Shown here piece after piece: positions 1 to 7,463 of a DNA stretch of 50,850 nt (its first letter is position 1; every line of letters starts with the position of its first letter). Source of the stretch: a virus; IMG/VR virus record IMGVR_UViG_3300027733_000072, positions 1 to 50,850 of that record. One strand, given 5' to 3'. The notes under the pieces were generated by a model, which saw only the letters and a list, made by a program, of their open reading frames with translations, did no database searches and had not been told where the DNA came from. The translations under genes were made by a program, and so were the position numbers.

Positions 1-1
1 T

Positions 2-187
2 CCTGATCAACCAGGTATCATCTTCGTACCTTACTTAATGGCTCAGTCAATCAGTATCATCTCTGAAGCTACATTCGCTCCACGTATGTTGTTAAGATCT
101 AGATACGCAGTTGCTGAAGTGGGTTGGTATCCTCAAAAGCAGTATATGACAATTAAAGTGTCTGATACTCCTGGATTACTTAACTAA
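2..187 (+). CDS. Major capsid protein, C-terminal end (gp23-like), partial
   Basis: The gene enters from the left edge; only the last 61 codons are present. The visible sequence includes PGIIFVPYLMAQS, then FAPRMLLRSRYAV and a short tail. This is the layout of the C-terminal end of T4-type gp23 capsid proteins, where a PY-containing strand is followed by a conserved F-x-P and K/R-S-R-Y segment. The protein would build the hexamers of the head. Codon use is richer in G and C than most neighbours, as expected for the most highly expressed phage gene. A strong terminator follows directly. The family call is from motif memory, and the N-terminal part was not seen. Confidence 0.75.
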   Translation, partial: PDQPGIIFVPYLMAQSISIISEATFAPRMLLRSRYAVAEVGWYPQKQYMTIKVSDTPGLLN

Positions 188-201
188 TCTATAGTAATGA
201 T

Positions 202-240
202 AAAAAACAAACCCTCTCAATTGAGAGGGTTTGTTTTTTT
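202..240 (+). terminator. Rho-independent terminator after capsid gene
   Basis: A perfect inverted repeat (ACCCTCTCAA / TTGAGAGGGT, extended by AAAC/GTTT) is followed by eight T. It lies 15 bases after the capsid stop codon. Confidence 0.9.
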
Positions 241-276
241 TAAAAAAATCAAATAGTGAAGGAAATCACTTTTTTA

Positions 277-289
277 TTTTAATATATAA
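277..289 (+). promoter_or_regulatory. Putative late promoter, TTTTAATATATAA
   Basis: The element TTTTAATATATAA lies 19 nt before the start codon of the small structural gene. The same element at the same distance precedes the fibre gene at 45070, and close variants precede many other genes in the window. It is probably the counterpart of the T4 late promoter, but no start site is known. Confidence 0.55.
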
Positions 290-308
290 AAGAAAAATAT
301 TTAATATT

Positions 309-602
309 ATGTCAAGACCTTACATCCACATCACTTCGGCTACGTATTCAGCGAACGTATTAACTGTGAACTACCAAGCTTTTCACGTAAGAGGAGGAGG
401 ACCAGCTACACTTAGTGGACTTACTAATAGTGTGAATTTTACCATATTAGGAACTACATTAGATGGAACTGAGTCTGTTACTTTCTCAAGAACTGCTATT
501 GGCGGTACTCCATCTGGTGCTAAAAATTTAGTTATTAGTTTCCCAGAATTGGGTTATAATACCGGAATTTTCCCAGATAGTGGAGATTCAGTAACTTTCT
601 AA
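309..602 (+). CDS. Small probable structural protein downstream of capsid gene
   Basis: A 97-residue protein rich in Thr, Ser, Gly and Val, with alternating hydrophobic residues typical of a beta-sandwich. It starts MSRPYIHITSATY. No cysteines, signal peptide or membrane segment are seen. An upstream ATG at 231 would extend it, but that start lies inside the terminator of the capsid gene, so the ATG at 309 after the late-promoter-like element is preferred. Its place between the capsid gene and a terminator suggests a capsid decoration or other virion protein, which is inference. Family not recognised. Confidence 0.7.
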   Translation: MSRPYIHITSATYSANVLTVNYQAFHVRGGGPATLSGLTNSVNFTILGTTLDGTESVTFSRTAIGGTPSGAKNLVISFPELGYNTGIFPDSGDSVTF

Positions 603-610
603 ATTTAGAA

Positions 611-641
611 TAAAAGTCCTTATAATATAAGGACTTTTTTG
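611..641. terminator. Bidirectional terminator between convergent genes
   Basis: AAAAGTCCTTAT and ATAAGGACTTTT form a 12 bp stem with a very short loop. It is flanked by A on the left and T on the right, so it can stop transcription from both sides. Confidence 0.85.
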
Positions 642-643
642 TT

Positions 644-1474
644 TTAAACAGCTATTTCTAAATTAGAGTTTAACTTCTTAATACCATCTATGTTATGTAT
701 CTCGAAGTCATCTATTGTGAAATCGTAAAAGTTTTTATCAGATTTCAATGAAATATATGGTTGATTAGTTAGACCACGTCTATCTAATATTTCATTTAAT
801 GCCTCAAAATGTCTATCATAAACATGAAGATTTTGAACAAAATGACAGAATTTACCAATTTTATATCCTAAGTGGGATGCAAACATCATTTGTAATGCAA
901 CATATTGAATCTTATTGATATACCCAGCCATTATATAATCATTACTTCTTTGAATTAATGTTAAATCTAAATAGAAATCACTATCTATTTTTCTAACTGA
1001 CCAATGTGTCTCAAATGCGCAAGGATGTAATCCTTTTGTTTCTTCCATATCTGACTCTTGATACATATTAATAATATGTCTTCTTGAAAATGGATCTTCT
1101 TTTAATGAGGTTAGTCTTTTATTTACCAAGTCATATCTTTTAATTGTAGCACCATATCTTTGACCAATGGTTCCATCTCCAATATTCCACTCATCCCACC
1201 AATTAATACCCATTTCTCTGGCAACTTCTAATGAATTTGATTGTTTTTGATAAATCCAAAGTATTTCTTTAATTCCGGTTTTAATTGCAGTATTTCTCAA
1301 TGTAGTAATTGGAAACTCACCTTTTGATAAGTCATATTCCTCAAATACTTGAGTAATGAATCTTGAGTGAGCTGGGTTTCCATCAGACCATTTTGGTCTT
1401 GGATTTTCATCAAATGTTCCATCACTCATAATATTTACAAGATTCTGAATGTAGTATTTATCTGCTTTGATCAT
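644..1474 (-). CDS. thyA: Thymidylate synthase
   Basis: A 276-residue ThyA-type enzyme converting dUMP to dTMP with methylene-tetrahydrofolate, supplying dTTP for phage DNA. Visible hallmarks are the phosphate-binding arginines in PFSRRHI (R131, R132), the catalytic cysteine in LHPCAFE (C152), and QRSNDYIMAGYIN (R176, S177, D179, N187), which matches the family's QRS-x-D...N signature. The length is normal. The segment after D179 (IMAGYIN) is less hydrophobic than the common LGLPFN. The start overlaps the stop of the P-loop gene as ATGA, so the two are probably translated together. It works in the same pathway as the ribonucleotide reductase further right. Confidence 0.93.
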   Translation of the reverse strand: MIKADKYYIQNLVNIMSDGTFDENPRPKWSDGNPAHSRFITQVFEEYDLSKGEFPITTLRNTAIKTGIKEILWIYQKQSNSLEVAREMGINWWDEWNIGDGTIGQRYGATIKRYDLVNKRLTSLKEDPFSRRHIINMYQESDMEETKGLHPCAFETHWSVRKIDSDFYLDLTLIQRSNDYIMAGYINKIQYVALQMMFASHLGYKIGKFCHFVQNLHVYDRHFEALNEILDRRGLTNQPYISLKSDKNFYDFTIDDFEIHNIDGIKKLNSNLEIAV

Positions 1475-1959
1475 TTTAATAATATGTCTAATTTTTTCTC
1501 TCTTAAATAAGGTTTTAAGAAGCTATTATATTCTATATCAGGTAAGTGAAAAAGATTATAGTTTCCTTTTAATTTTACCATATTACAGCTTCTTTTTGGG
1601 TAATTTCTTTCTTCCAATATATCAACAGTGATAAATTTATCACAATTTAGTGATAATATATCATCCCAATTATCTAAGTAATCTATATCATCTATGAAAA
1701 GAATATCTAGTTTACCTGCTTTTATCTTTTCTTTTTTGAGGTCTAAAATGTAATTTCTATTTACAATATTATTTGGGTAAATATCATATGAAATTCCTCT
1801 TTCTAAATTCGGTAAACTCTCTGATGTTAGTGAATAAAAATCTATTTTATAACCACCTTTTCTATATAAATCATTGGCTAATCTTGTTATAAATTCAGTT
1901 TTACCCTCACCTCTATCACTATAAATAAAGTTATTTTCCACGTTTTTTCTTAATTTCAT
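1471..1959 (-). CDS. Small P-loop ATPase-like protein
   Basis: A 162-residue protein. SDRGEGKTE near residue 14 looks like a Walker A loop with Ser in place of the first Gly/Ala. KLDILFIDDIDYL near residue 85 is a good Walker B strand. It may therefore be a small ATPase of the helicase-loader or AAA type, but no sensor or arginine finger was identified. An upstream start at 2076 is possible but lies deep inside the glycosylase gene; the ATG at 1959 gives a natural 29 bp overlap. Downstream it is coupled to thyA by ATGA. Exact role unknown. Confidence 0.65.
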   Translation of the reverse strand: MKLRKNVENNFIYSDRGEGKTEFITRLANDLYRKGGYKIDFYSLTSESLPNLERGISYDIYPNNIVNRNYILDLKKEKIKAGKLDILFIDDIDYLDNWDDILSLNCDKFITVDILEERNYPKRSCNMVKLKGNYNLFHLPDIEYNSFLKPYLREKKLDILLK

Positions 1960-2725
1960 ATGGACAATAGTCCTTCCATTTCTCATCAAACCAGAATGTT
2001 CTACCGGTTTTATCGGTACAAGCCAATCCCTTTTGATAAAATACCCATTTTTTAAATTCAGTAGAGTCGGTATCAAATGGTGATTTCCAATCTTTGAGTT
2101 GCCCTCCGTTCAATTCATAAGATTTAAGAGGAACATCCTTACACAAATTAAGTACTTTATCGGAATTTTGTAATATAGTTCTTGCTTTTTCAAATGGATT
2201 TACATCAGCATAGAACATTATGGTACTTCTGATATAGTTACCAATTCCATTAAAATACTCTTGATTAAGTAAAGCTTCGCAGATAGGTTTATCAAAAGCT
2301 TTATTGTCTATATTTTTGTAGATATTTGACTTAAAATCATCAAACTCTTTAGTTGGATCTGGTCCTCTTTTAGTTCCTGTGAATGGTTTACCTACTGAAT
2401 ATTTTGGTCCCATAAACCCACCATATAATAATAGTGAATGTCCGGTTTCATCATCTAATCTAAGTCGAGTGAATTTAGTATCATTCCAATTTTCTGTTGA
2501 AATATATTTCCAATTACCACTCATTCCCATAAAAACATGAATAGGTAAATCATCAATGAATAGTAATAATTCCTTACCTCTTGAATCGGATTTTATAACA
2601 AATTCTTTATCAAGAAATTGTGTAGGAACATTTCCTTTTTCAACGTGAAAGGCTTTATTAAATTTGTTCTTGGAATTCTGATTAATAAAATCAGACATTA
2701 TTCTAACTTCCGAAATCTCTGGCAT
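1931..2725 (-). CDS. Formamidopyrimidine-DNA glycosylase / endonuclease VIII family
   Basis: A 264-residue protein starting MPEISEVR. In this family the Met is removed and Pro2 is the nucleophile, with Glu3 as helper, so this start was chosen over the ATG eight codons upstream. The helix-two-turn-helix is clear in LLNQEYFNGIGNYIRS (family: LLDQ...GIGNIYA). The C-terminus has GRTFWF but lacks four regularly spaced cysteines, so the usual zinc finger is degenerate or zincless. The expected role is excision of oxidised bases from phage DNA. It overlaps the P-loop gene by 29 bp. Confidence 0.85.
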   Translation of the reverse strand: MPEISEVRIMSDFINQNSKNKFNKAFHVEKGNVPTQFLDKEFVIKSDSRGKELLLFIDDLPIHVFMGMSGNWKYISTENWNDTKFTRLRLDDETGHSLLLYGGFMGPKYSVGKPFTGTKRGPDPTKEFDDFKSNIYKNIDNKAFDKPICEALLNQEYFNGIGNYIRSTIMFYADVNPFEKARTILQNSDKVLNLCKDVPLKSYELNGGQLKDWKSPFDTDSTEFKKWVFYQKGLACTDKTGRTFWFDEKWKDYCPYEIKKKRGK

Positions 2726-2734
2726 AGTCATGAT

Positions 2735-2768
2735 ATAAAAAGAGTTCAAGTTTGTTTACTTGAACTCT
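2735..2768 (-). terminator. Terminator after 2H phosphoesterase gene
   Basis: An 11 bp perfect stem (AGAGTTCAAGT / ACTTGAACTCT) is followed on the minus strand by a T run. It overlaps the last codons of the upstream gene and separates it from the glycosylase gene. Confidence 0.8.
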
Positions 2769-3277
2769 ATTATTTCATGCTCATTGAGTGGTCTACGAGG
2801 TTCGTTAGAAATTATCTCAAATCTCTTACATTGTTCGGTAATGTATTCAGAGTGAGCTATGTATTTTTCATTAGCGTGTCCTAATGTTAAGTGTAATCCA
2901 AAGTATGGATCTCTACTTAAACCCATAAGTTCTCTTATAGACTCTGCTTCTGGACAGTGAACTCTCAACCACCAATGCTCACCATTAGATCTTGGTTCGG
3001 TTTCTATGTAGAAATTTATTTCTTTACCATTAAAAAGAGGAGCAAATTGGTCAAATATACCTTTTTCAAATTTATCATTGATAAAAGTAACGTGAGTACC
3101 TCTAAGATTCTTATTTAATTCTAGATTGAATCTTTTCTTTAAAAACCAAGCATAGTATCGGTCTAAGTCACAATCAGTTTTGATGATAGCAACTCTTTTC
3201 CAAGAGGATTGATTTCTGTGTTTTCTGGTCACATCCTCTGGACTAAATTCTAATATGCCTCTTATCTTGATAACCAT
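2756..3277 (-). CDS. 2H phosphoesterase, possible anti-CBASS nuclease (Acb1-like)
   Basis: A 173-residue protein with two HxT motifs, HVT at residues 62-64 and HLT at 129-131. Each lies on a hydrophobic strand (THVTFIND and GLHLTLGHAN), the signature of 2H phosphoesterases that cut cyclic or 2'-5' phosphodiesters. In T4-type phages a single-domain 2H enzyme of similar size, Acb1 (gene 57B), degrades cyclic-nucleotide signals of CBASS defence; motif spacing and length here fit that type. Alternatives are a LigT/ThpR-like RNA enzyme or ADP-ribose phosphodiesterase. The gene has its own terminator and starts next to a divergent promoter region. 2H family: confident; Acb1 role: inference. Confidence 0.72.
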   Translation of the reverse strand: MVIKIRGILEFSPEDVTRKHRNQSSWKRVAIIKTDCDLDRYYAWFLKKRFNLELNKNLRGTHVTFINDKFEKGIFDQFAPLFNGKEINFYIETEPRSNGEHWWLRVHCPEAESIRELMGLSRDPYFGLHLTLGHANEKYIAHSEYITEQCKRFEIISNEPRRPLNEHEIIEFK

Positions 3278-3321
3278 ACTACAAATATATGGAAAATTTT
3301 TGGAATTTCCAAGGTTAAACT

Positions 3322-3332
3322 CTTAATATATA
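3322..3332 (+). promoter_or_regulatory. Late-promoter-like element
   Basis: CTTAATATATAC followed by TTTTACAAAAA lies about 25 nt before the small gene at 3357. It resembles the TTTAATATATA element found before other genes. Confidence 0.4.
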
Positions 3333-3356
3333 CTTTTACAAAAATAAAAAGTAAAT

Positions 3357-3551
3357 ATGCAAAGCGATAATGAAAAATTAATTAAATCAACTAACAATTT
3401 ATCAACTGATGATGTTAATATGTTGAGAGAGAAATTTATTTCCGAATATGCAAGAAAGAAAGGTTGGGATAAAACTAATTTAAGTCCTAATCAACTATTG
3501 GAGATTGTAGAACAAAAAGGATATAAAAATCCAGGTATTATTCTTAGTTAA
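3357..3551 (+). CDS. Small conserved-looking phage protein, function unknown
   Basis: A 64-residue charged protein, mostly helical, ending in NPGIILS. The only plus-strand gene between two minus-strand blocks, it has its own upstream AT-rich promoter-like element. Its stop overlaps the convergent HAD gene by 8 bp. The segment KGWDKTNLSPNQLLEIVEQ looks like a small helical DNA- or RNA-binding fold, but no family is recognised. Confidence 0.65.
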   Translation: MQSDNEKLIKSTNNLSTDDVNMLREKFISEYARKKGWDKTNLSPNQLLEIVEQKGYKNPGIILS

Positions 3552-4125
3552 TCTCTGATAGTATCAGATTGAGAGGCTTGTTTTTAAGTATTGCTTTAAC
3601 TCCAGAATTTAAGGCACCTTCATAATCAGATCTCTGACTATCCCCAATCATAAGTAATTGTTTAGGTTGTAAACCGCTATGTTTTATGACCATTTCAAAG
3701 GCTTCGGGTTGGGGTTTTCTGTATCCAATATCACAGGAAAAGAATATCTTATCAAAGTATTTATCAATACCTAAATTAAACACACACTCTTTATATGGAG
3801 TAGCAATATTTGATAATAGATAAAGTTTATACTTTTTAGATAGTGTCTCTAATACTTGAATAGTATCATCAAATAAGTGTGTTGACTCAATTTCTAATTT
3901 TATATCATGTTCTAATTGTGATGTATATACAAATTGGCCTGGTTTTATTTCTTCTACAATCTCTTGTAGATATGAATAATTTTTGGTCATGACTTTATCC
4001 GCCCAATAGTTCATTTCTTCTTTGGTTAGACCTATATTCTTAAATAAGTTTAGATAAGGTCTAGCTTTATACTCGGAGTATAATAAAGTACCATATAAGT
4101 CAAGTATAATAGATTTAGTTTGCAT
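3544..4125 (-). CDS. HAD-superfamily hydrolase
   Basis: A 193-residue HAD phosphatase/dehalogenase-type enzyme. Motif I is DLYGTLL (nucleophile D9, with Tyr at the usual second Asp, as in haloacid-dehalogenase-like members). Motif II is LLSNIA, motif III is the Lys in GYRKPQPEAF, and motif IV is MIGDSQRSDYEGA. The cap region lies between motifs I and II. Substrate cannot be read; phage HAD proteins often act on nucleotides or sugar phosphates. The start overlaps the end of the peptidase gene by 11 bp, indicating an operon. Confidence 0.85.
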   Translation of the reverse strand: MQTKSIILDLYGTLLYSEYKARPYLNLFKNIGLTKEEMNYWADKVMTKNYSYLQEIVEEIKPGQFVYTSQLEHDIKLEIESTHLFDDTIQVLETLSKKYKLYLLSNIATPYKECVFNLGIDKYFDKIFFSCDIGYRKPQPEAFEMVIKHSGLQPKQLLMIGDSQRSDYEGALNSGVKAILKNKPLNLILSEIN

Positions 4126-5209
4126 ACTCGGCGATTTTTGATAGTTTTGTATAGTCTTTACCTAATTTAACATTAGACTTCAAATGTGAATATGGTATAT
4201 ATTGTAGTTCGGGAATAAAATTTATTAAATCCTGTCTATTTCCTATAAAATCATATGACTCATGCTCTTGACAATAACAAGAAGTGCCATCCCAAATTAT
4301 TAACTTTGGTGTATATCCTTTTTGTAACAACATCTTGTTGATTAAGTCTTTTTCACACTCTATCCAAGTTTTAGATATATACATTTTTTTAGTAACACTA
4401 TCTTCTGAGATATATGTAAATACACTTTCTGTATATTCATCATCAAGAACTTCAACTTCATCTTCTTCCCAGATGCCACAATCATCATCACCTGGTTGTC
4501 TGAATATAGGAAGAGATTCCCAATCAATTTTAACAACGGCTCTACACAATCTAGATAAAAATTCAATATCTTGTATCTCATTGGTTGTGTGTTCATTCCA
4601 ATATCCAACTGATATGTTTGTACATTCATGAACTAAATCAACAAATTGTGCTGAATCCGTTAATATGCCAGTATCATCTGGTTCCATTTCTAATCCTAGA
4701 CCGGTTGAATTTAGTTCATCGGCTAATGCTTGAGCAAATTCATCTGAACAACATCTACCACAAAACTGTTCGGTAATAATTGATTTGGTGCCTCTTCGGT
4801 CAAATGAGACTACTTTTGTAATGTTCATCCAATCAAAAGTCATTGATAAGTTTGAGCTACCAATACACCCAACTTCCTCACCTATAAAAAAATAATATAG
4901 TCCTGGTACTTTTTTCTCAATCATATAGAGTAGAACGGTCATTCCGGCTTTATCATCAGCACCTAAGATGGTTGAGCCATCAGTCATTATCAGATTATCT
5001 GTTTGAACGTGTTTAACAGGCTTATCATATTTACAAGCCGTATCTAAGTGGCAAGTAAACATAGTGGTGAAATTATCACCAATTGTCATAAAATAGTTAC
5101 CATGTTGGTCTTTACTTATTCCTTTTGGTAGAAATTTTCTAATTTTAGATTCTGTTCCATATGGAACTGTCTGACTGGTCAATTGTAGGAACTTTCTTCT
5201 AACTCTCAT
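4115..5209 (-). CDS. Zinc peptidase of the M20/M28/M42 type (copy 1)
   Basis: A 364-residue co-catalytic metallopeptidase. The metal and catalytic residues are visible in order: TCHLDTA (H54, D56), GADDKAG (D85), GEE (E111, E112), SFDRR (D137) and NEHT (H207). Enzymes of this clan are aminopeptidases, di/tripeptidases or carboxypeptidases. An acidic linker (about residues 243-256) leads to a C-terminal region of about 110 residues not seen in copy 2. No signal peptide, so it acts in the cytoplasm or is packaged. A paralogue lies at 12637. Its phage role is unknown. Confidence 0.8.
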   Translation of the reverse strand: MRVRRKFLQLTSQTVPYGTESKIRKFLPKGISKDQHGNYFMTIGDNFTTMFTCHLDTACKYDKPVKHVQTDNLIMTDGSTILGADDKAGMTVLLYMIEKKVPGLYYFFIGEEVGCIGSSNLSMTFDWMNITKVVSFDRRGTKSIITEQFCGRCCSDEFAQALADELNSTGLGLEMEPDDTGILTDSAQFVDLVHECTNISVGYWNEHTTNEIQDIEFLSRLCRAVVKIDWESLPIFRQPGDDDCGIWEEDEVEVLDDEYTESVFTYISEDSVTKKMYISKTWIECEKDLINKMLLQKGYTPKLIIWDGTSCYCQEHESYDFIGNRQDLINFIPELQYIPYSHLKSNVKLGKDYTKLSKIAEYAN

Positions 5210-5253
5210 TTATAGAATTGTTATGTATATAAAACAAAGATAAGGATAATTTT

Positions 5254-5811
5254 TTAATCCTGGTCATTATCATCTAAAAAAATATCAATTTTCTTATCTC
5301 GTATATAAGATTTCTTATACTGACTCACTGTAAACTCTTCGTCGGTGTTGATATTTTTAATTAGATATTTATCTGATATTGAACCGAAATCAACAGATGC
5401 GATTGGATTTGAAAATCTTTTAAGATTTGATGTTAAGTAGTCTGGATTATCTTTAACCTCATAGAAGTTTCTAATGTAACTACCGGAGTTATCTAACAAA
5501 ATATCTGATTTGGATTTTGGCGTTACTATGAAAACTATAAGATTTAAACTTGTTAGAAAATTGAAAAAGTCAGTATAATTCTTTAATTTATAGTTAAGGT
5601 GAACTACTAACATTTCAACTCTAAAGAGATTCTTTTTAACTTGTTCTTTAAAGTTATCTTCTGTTGGTGATAATCCAAATTTATCTTTACCAAAAGAGAA
5701 AGTTAAAACTGTGTATTCTTCTGATAAAAAGTTAGTCAGACTGGATAAACATAGTTCAATTTGGTTATCATTTGATATAAATAAACTTAGTCCTTTGGAT
5801 AAATCAATCAT
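5254..5811 (-). CDS. Hypothetical protein
   Basis: A 185-residue protein beginning MIDLSKGLSLF; an upstream ATG seven codons earlier is equally possible. It has hydrophobic strands such as VEMLVVHL and LNLIVFIVTPKSKSD, suggesting an alpha/beta fold, and a strongly charged C-terminus. No catalytic motif or family recognised. It is the first gene of the minus-strand operon that continues through the peptidase and HAD genes. Confidence 0.65.
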   Translation of the reverse strand: MIDLSKGLSLFISNDNQIELCLSSLTNFLSEEYTVLTFSFGKDKFGLSPTEDNFKEQVKKNLFRVEMLVVHLNYKLKNYTDFFNFLTSLNLIVFIVTPKSKSDILLDNSGSYIRNFYEVKDNPDYLTSNLKRFSNPIASVDFGSISDKYLIKNINTDEEFTVSQYKKSYIRDKKIDIFLDDNDQD

Positions 5812-5880
5812 ATAATTATATATAAACAGCAAATATAGGTTATTTATTTGAATATATCAAACAAAATTCAAATATCATTA

Positions 5881-5895
5881 TATAAATAAAAAATA
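5881..5895 (+). promoter_or_regulatory. TATAAATAAAAAATA element (T4-late-like)
   Basis: This exact 15-mer starts 25 nt before the glycosyltransferase ATG. The same 15-mer starts 27 nt before the gene at 24679 and 26 nt before the helicase at 33721. Its first eight bases equal the T4 late promoter core TATAAATA. It may be a promoter or, as the A-rich part suggests, also a translation enhancer of Bacteroidetes type. Confidence 0.5.
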
Positions 5896-5905
5896 AAAAA
5901 ATTGC

Positions 5906-6649
5906 ATGCAAAATACTTATATCCCCAAGTTTACATATATAATTCCATTTAAGTATAGGCCTGATAGAATTATTTCTCTAAGAAGAGTAATTGATTGGCT
6001 TTCTGGCTTTCAAGGTGTGGATGTTATTGTTGTTGAACAGGATAAACATTCTAAAATTAAAAATTTAAATCTAAGAGCCTCTCATATTTTCATTGAGAGT
6101 GAAGTTCCATTTAATAAATCTTGGGCTTATAATGTTGGATTGAGAAGAGCGATGTCGCCGGTTGTTATATTTGGTGATGCTGATTTTATTATGAACCCAG
6201 ATGATTTAATTGCTTCATTACAATCTTTGGATAATTGTGATTGTGTTATTCCAACTACAAATATTATCAATTTAACTCCACAAGAATCTGTTATTGATAT
6301 AAATAATATCTTGAATATTAAGAGACCTGGGTTTAAGAATAGCATGGTTGATGGTATATCTCTTTTTAAAAAAGAATCTATATTTAAAATTGGTGGATGG
6401 AATGAAGATTTTATCGGAATTGGATATGAGAATAAATTTCAAGATATGAAAATAATGAAAATGTTAAACTACAAACAGATGGAGTTTAATGGGTATCACT
6501 TTGGTCATAGTAAGGAACCCTTAGATACTTCACTTGAAGAAAGAAATAAAAAAATTTATGATTTCTATCAAGATGGTGATGTCAATAAATTACAAGGTCA
6601 TATTAATATTATGGTTCCAAAAATTGGAATGATTAATAAATATCAATAA
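5906..6649 (+). CDS. Glycosyltransferase family 2 / galactosyltransferase-like
   Basis: A 247-residue GT-A fold enzyme. The N-terminal nucleotide-sugar region begins YIIPFKYRPDR. PFNKSWAYNVGLR (near 68-80) is the acceptor-side helix common in these enzymes. The metal-binding DxD is GDADF (D91, D93). GGWNEDFIGIGYEN near 168 is the typical C-terminal galactosyltransferase segment. It probably transfers a sugar to phage DNA, a virion protein or a host surface sugar; the target cannot be read. It stands alone on the plus strand between a T4-late-like element and a bidirectional terminator. Confidence 0.85.
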   Translation: MQNTYIPKFTYIIPFKYRPDRIISLRRVIDWLSGFQGVDVIVVEQDKHSKIKNLNLRASHIFIESEVPFNKSWAYNVGLRRAMSPVVIFGDADFIMNPDDLIASLQSLDNCDCVIPTTNIINLTPQESVIDINNILNIKRPGFKNSMVDGISLFKKESIFKIGGWNEDFIGIGYENKFQDMKIMKMLNYKQMEFNGYHFGHSKEPLDTSLEERNKKIYDFYQDGDVNKLQGHINIMVPKIGMINKYQ

Positions 6650-6652
6650 AAG

Positions 6653-6688
6653 AAAAAGAGAGTTAAATTAATTTAACTCTTTTTTTTA
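6653..6688. terminator. Bidirectional terminator
   Basis: AGTTAAAT and ATTTAACT form the stem, extended by AAGAG/CTCTT and followed by a run of eight T. It sits between the convergent glycosyltransferase and the hypothetical gene at 6686. Confidence 0.85.
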
Positions 6689-7261
6689 TTTACATTCTAC
6701 TCTTATTTTCTCATATTTTATAAGTAATTTAAACATTTTTTCATATTCTGATTCAATGTTAATTACTTGTCTTTGTATCCATTTATTATTATTAAAGAAC
6801 TCAACAACCATTCCGTTTTTTAGGTCTTCTTTTTTCTTTGGGAAAAAGTATCTTTTCTTTTCTACAAATGAAAAAGAAACACCGTTATATAGATAAGTTT
6901 TATTTTTTAAGTCGGAGTCATAAATGGCAACACTCATTGGTTTTTCTGTTCCGGTAGATTCTACTTTTGTTGCTATTTCATCGCCTTTATATTTAACTAT
7001 AACAGCATCTTGGTCAAATTTATCCATTAAATAAATCGCATCAAATCTTAGAGAATCATTATCATCATTAGAGCTTATTGCAATAAAAGATTTTTCATAT
7101 TTATTCTCATAATATCCGGTTACTGGTATTATGGTATAATCTTTAGAGTATAAAATACTACAAACCTTCTCACAATTTAAATTATTATCTGAAGGTAGAT
7201 TATCACTTTTTTCTGGTGATATGAGTAAGTAGGAAATATTTGGATCTGATAGGTTAAACAT
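6686..7261 (-). CDS. Hypothetical protein, possible DUF3293-like domain
   Basis: A 191-residue protein. The pattern GYYENKYEKSFIAI, then FDQDAVIVKYKGDE, resembles small phage and bacterial proteins in which a G-x-Y...E-x-SF strand is followed by a Q-D-x-V/I-L-Y/K strand (DUF3293-type). The C-terminal half adds another domain with PKKKEDLKNGMVVEFFN. No enzymatic motif identified. Convergent with the glycosyltransferase across a shared terminator. Confidence 0.6.
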   Translation of the reverse strand: MFNLSDPNISYLLISPEKSDNLPSDNNLNCEKVCSILYSKDYTIIPVTGYYENKYEKSFIAISSNDDNDSLRFDAIYLMDKFDQDAVIVKYKGDEIATKVESTGTEKPMSVAIYDSDLKNKTYLYNGVSFSFVEKKRYFFPKKKEDLKNGMVVEFFNNNKWIQRQVINIESEYEKMFKLLIKYEKIRVECK

Positions 7262-7274
7262 ATCAGGTATATAT

Positions 7275-7302
7275 TAAAAAAGATAACCTTATTTGGTTAT
7301 CT
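7275..7302 (-). terminator. Terminator after small minus-strand gene
   Basis: An 8 bp perfect stem (AGATAACC / GGTTATCT) is followed by T-rich sequence on the minus strand. The stop codon of the 56-codon gene lies in its loop. Confidence 0.75.
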
Positions 7303-7459
7303 CTTTAACGTCAAAAATATCTATGATATTTTTCTTAGTAAGTTTCTTTATTTTAGAAAAGATTATAATAGCTTCTTCGAGTGTTTCCGCTTGAACTCTA
7401 TTAATTATCTCAACAACTCTATCTCCTCTTTCTTTTGTGTATAACCCGTAGTTTTTCAT
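7289..7459 (-). CDS. Small hypothetical protein (56 residues)
   Basis: A short gene reading MKNYGLYTKERGDRVVEI and ending VKEITK. It fills the space between two clear genes, uses the same AGA/AAA-rich codons as neighbours, begins 4 bp after the stop of the polymerase-like gene and ends in its own hairpin terminator. It is helical and charged, with the segment RVQAETLEEAIIIFSKIK suggesting a small helix-hairpin protein. Function unknown. Confidence 0.65.
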   Translation of the reverse strand: MKNYGLYTKERGDRVVEIINRVQAETLEEAIIIFSKIKKLTKKNIIDIFDVKEITK

Positions 7460-7463
7460 TATA

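Noticed and set aside
231-308. Earlier start for the small gene after the capsid gene
   Set aside because: It begins inside the terminator hairpin and before the promoter-like element.
4284-4776. Several overlapping frames on both strands inside the zinc peptidase gene
   Set aside because: They lie fully within a gene with a complete active site; the residues look like out-of-frame translation.
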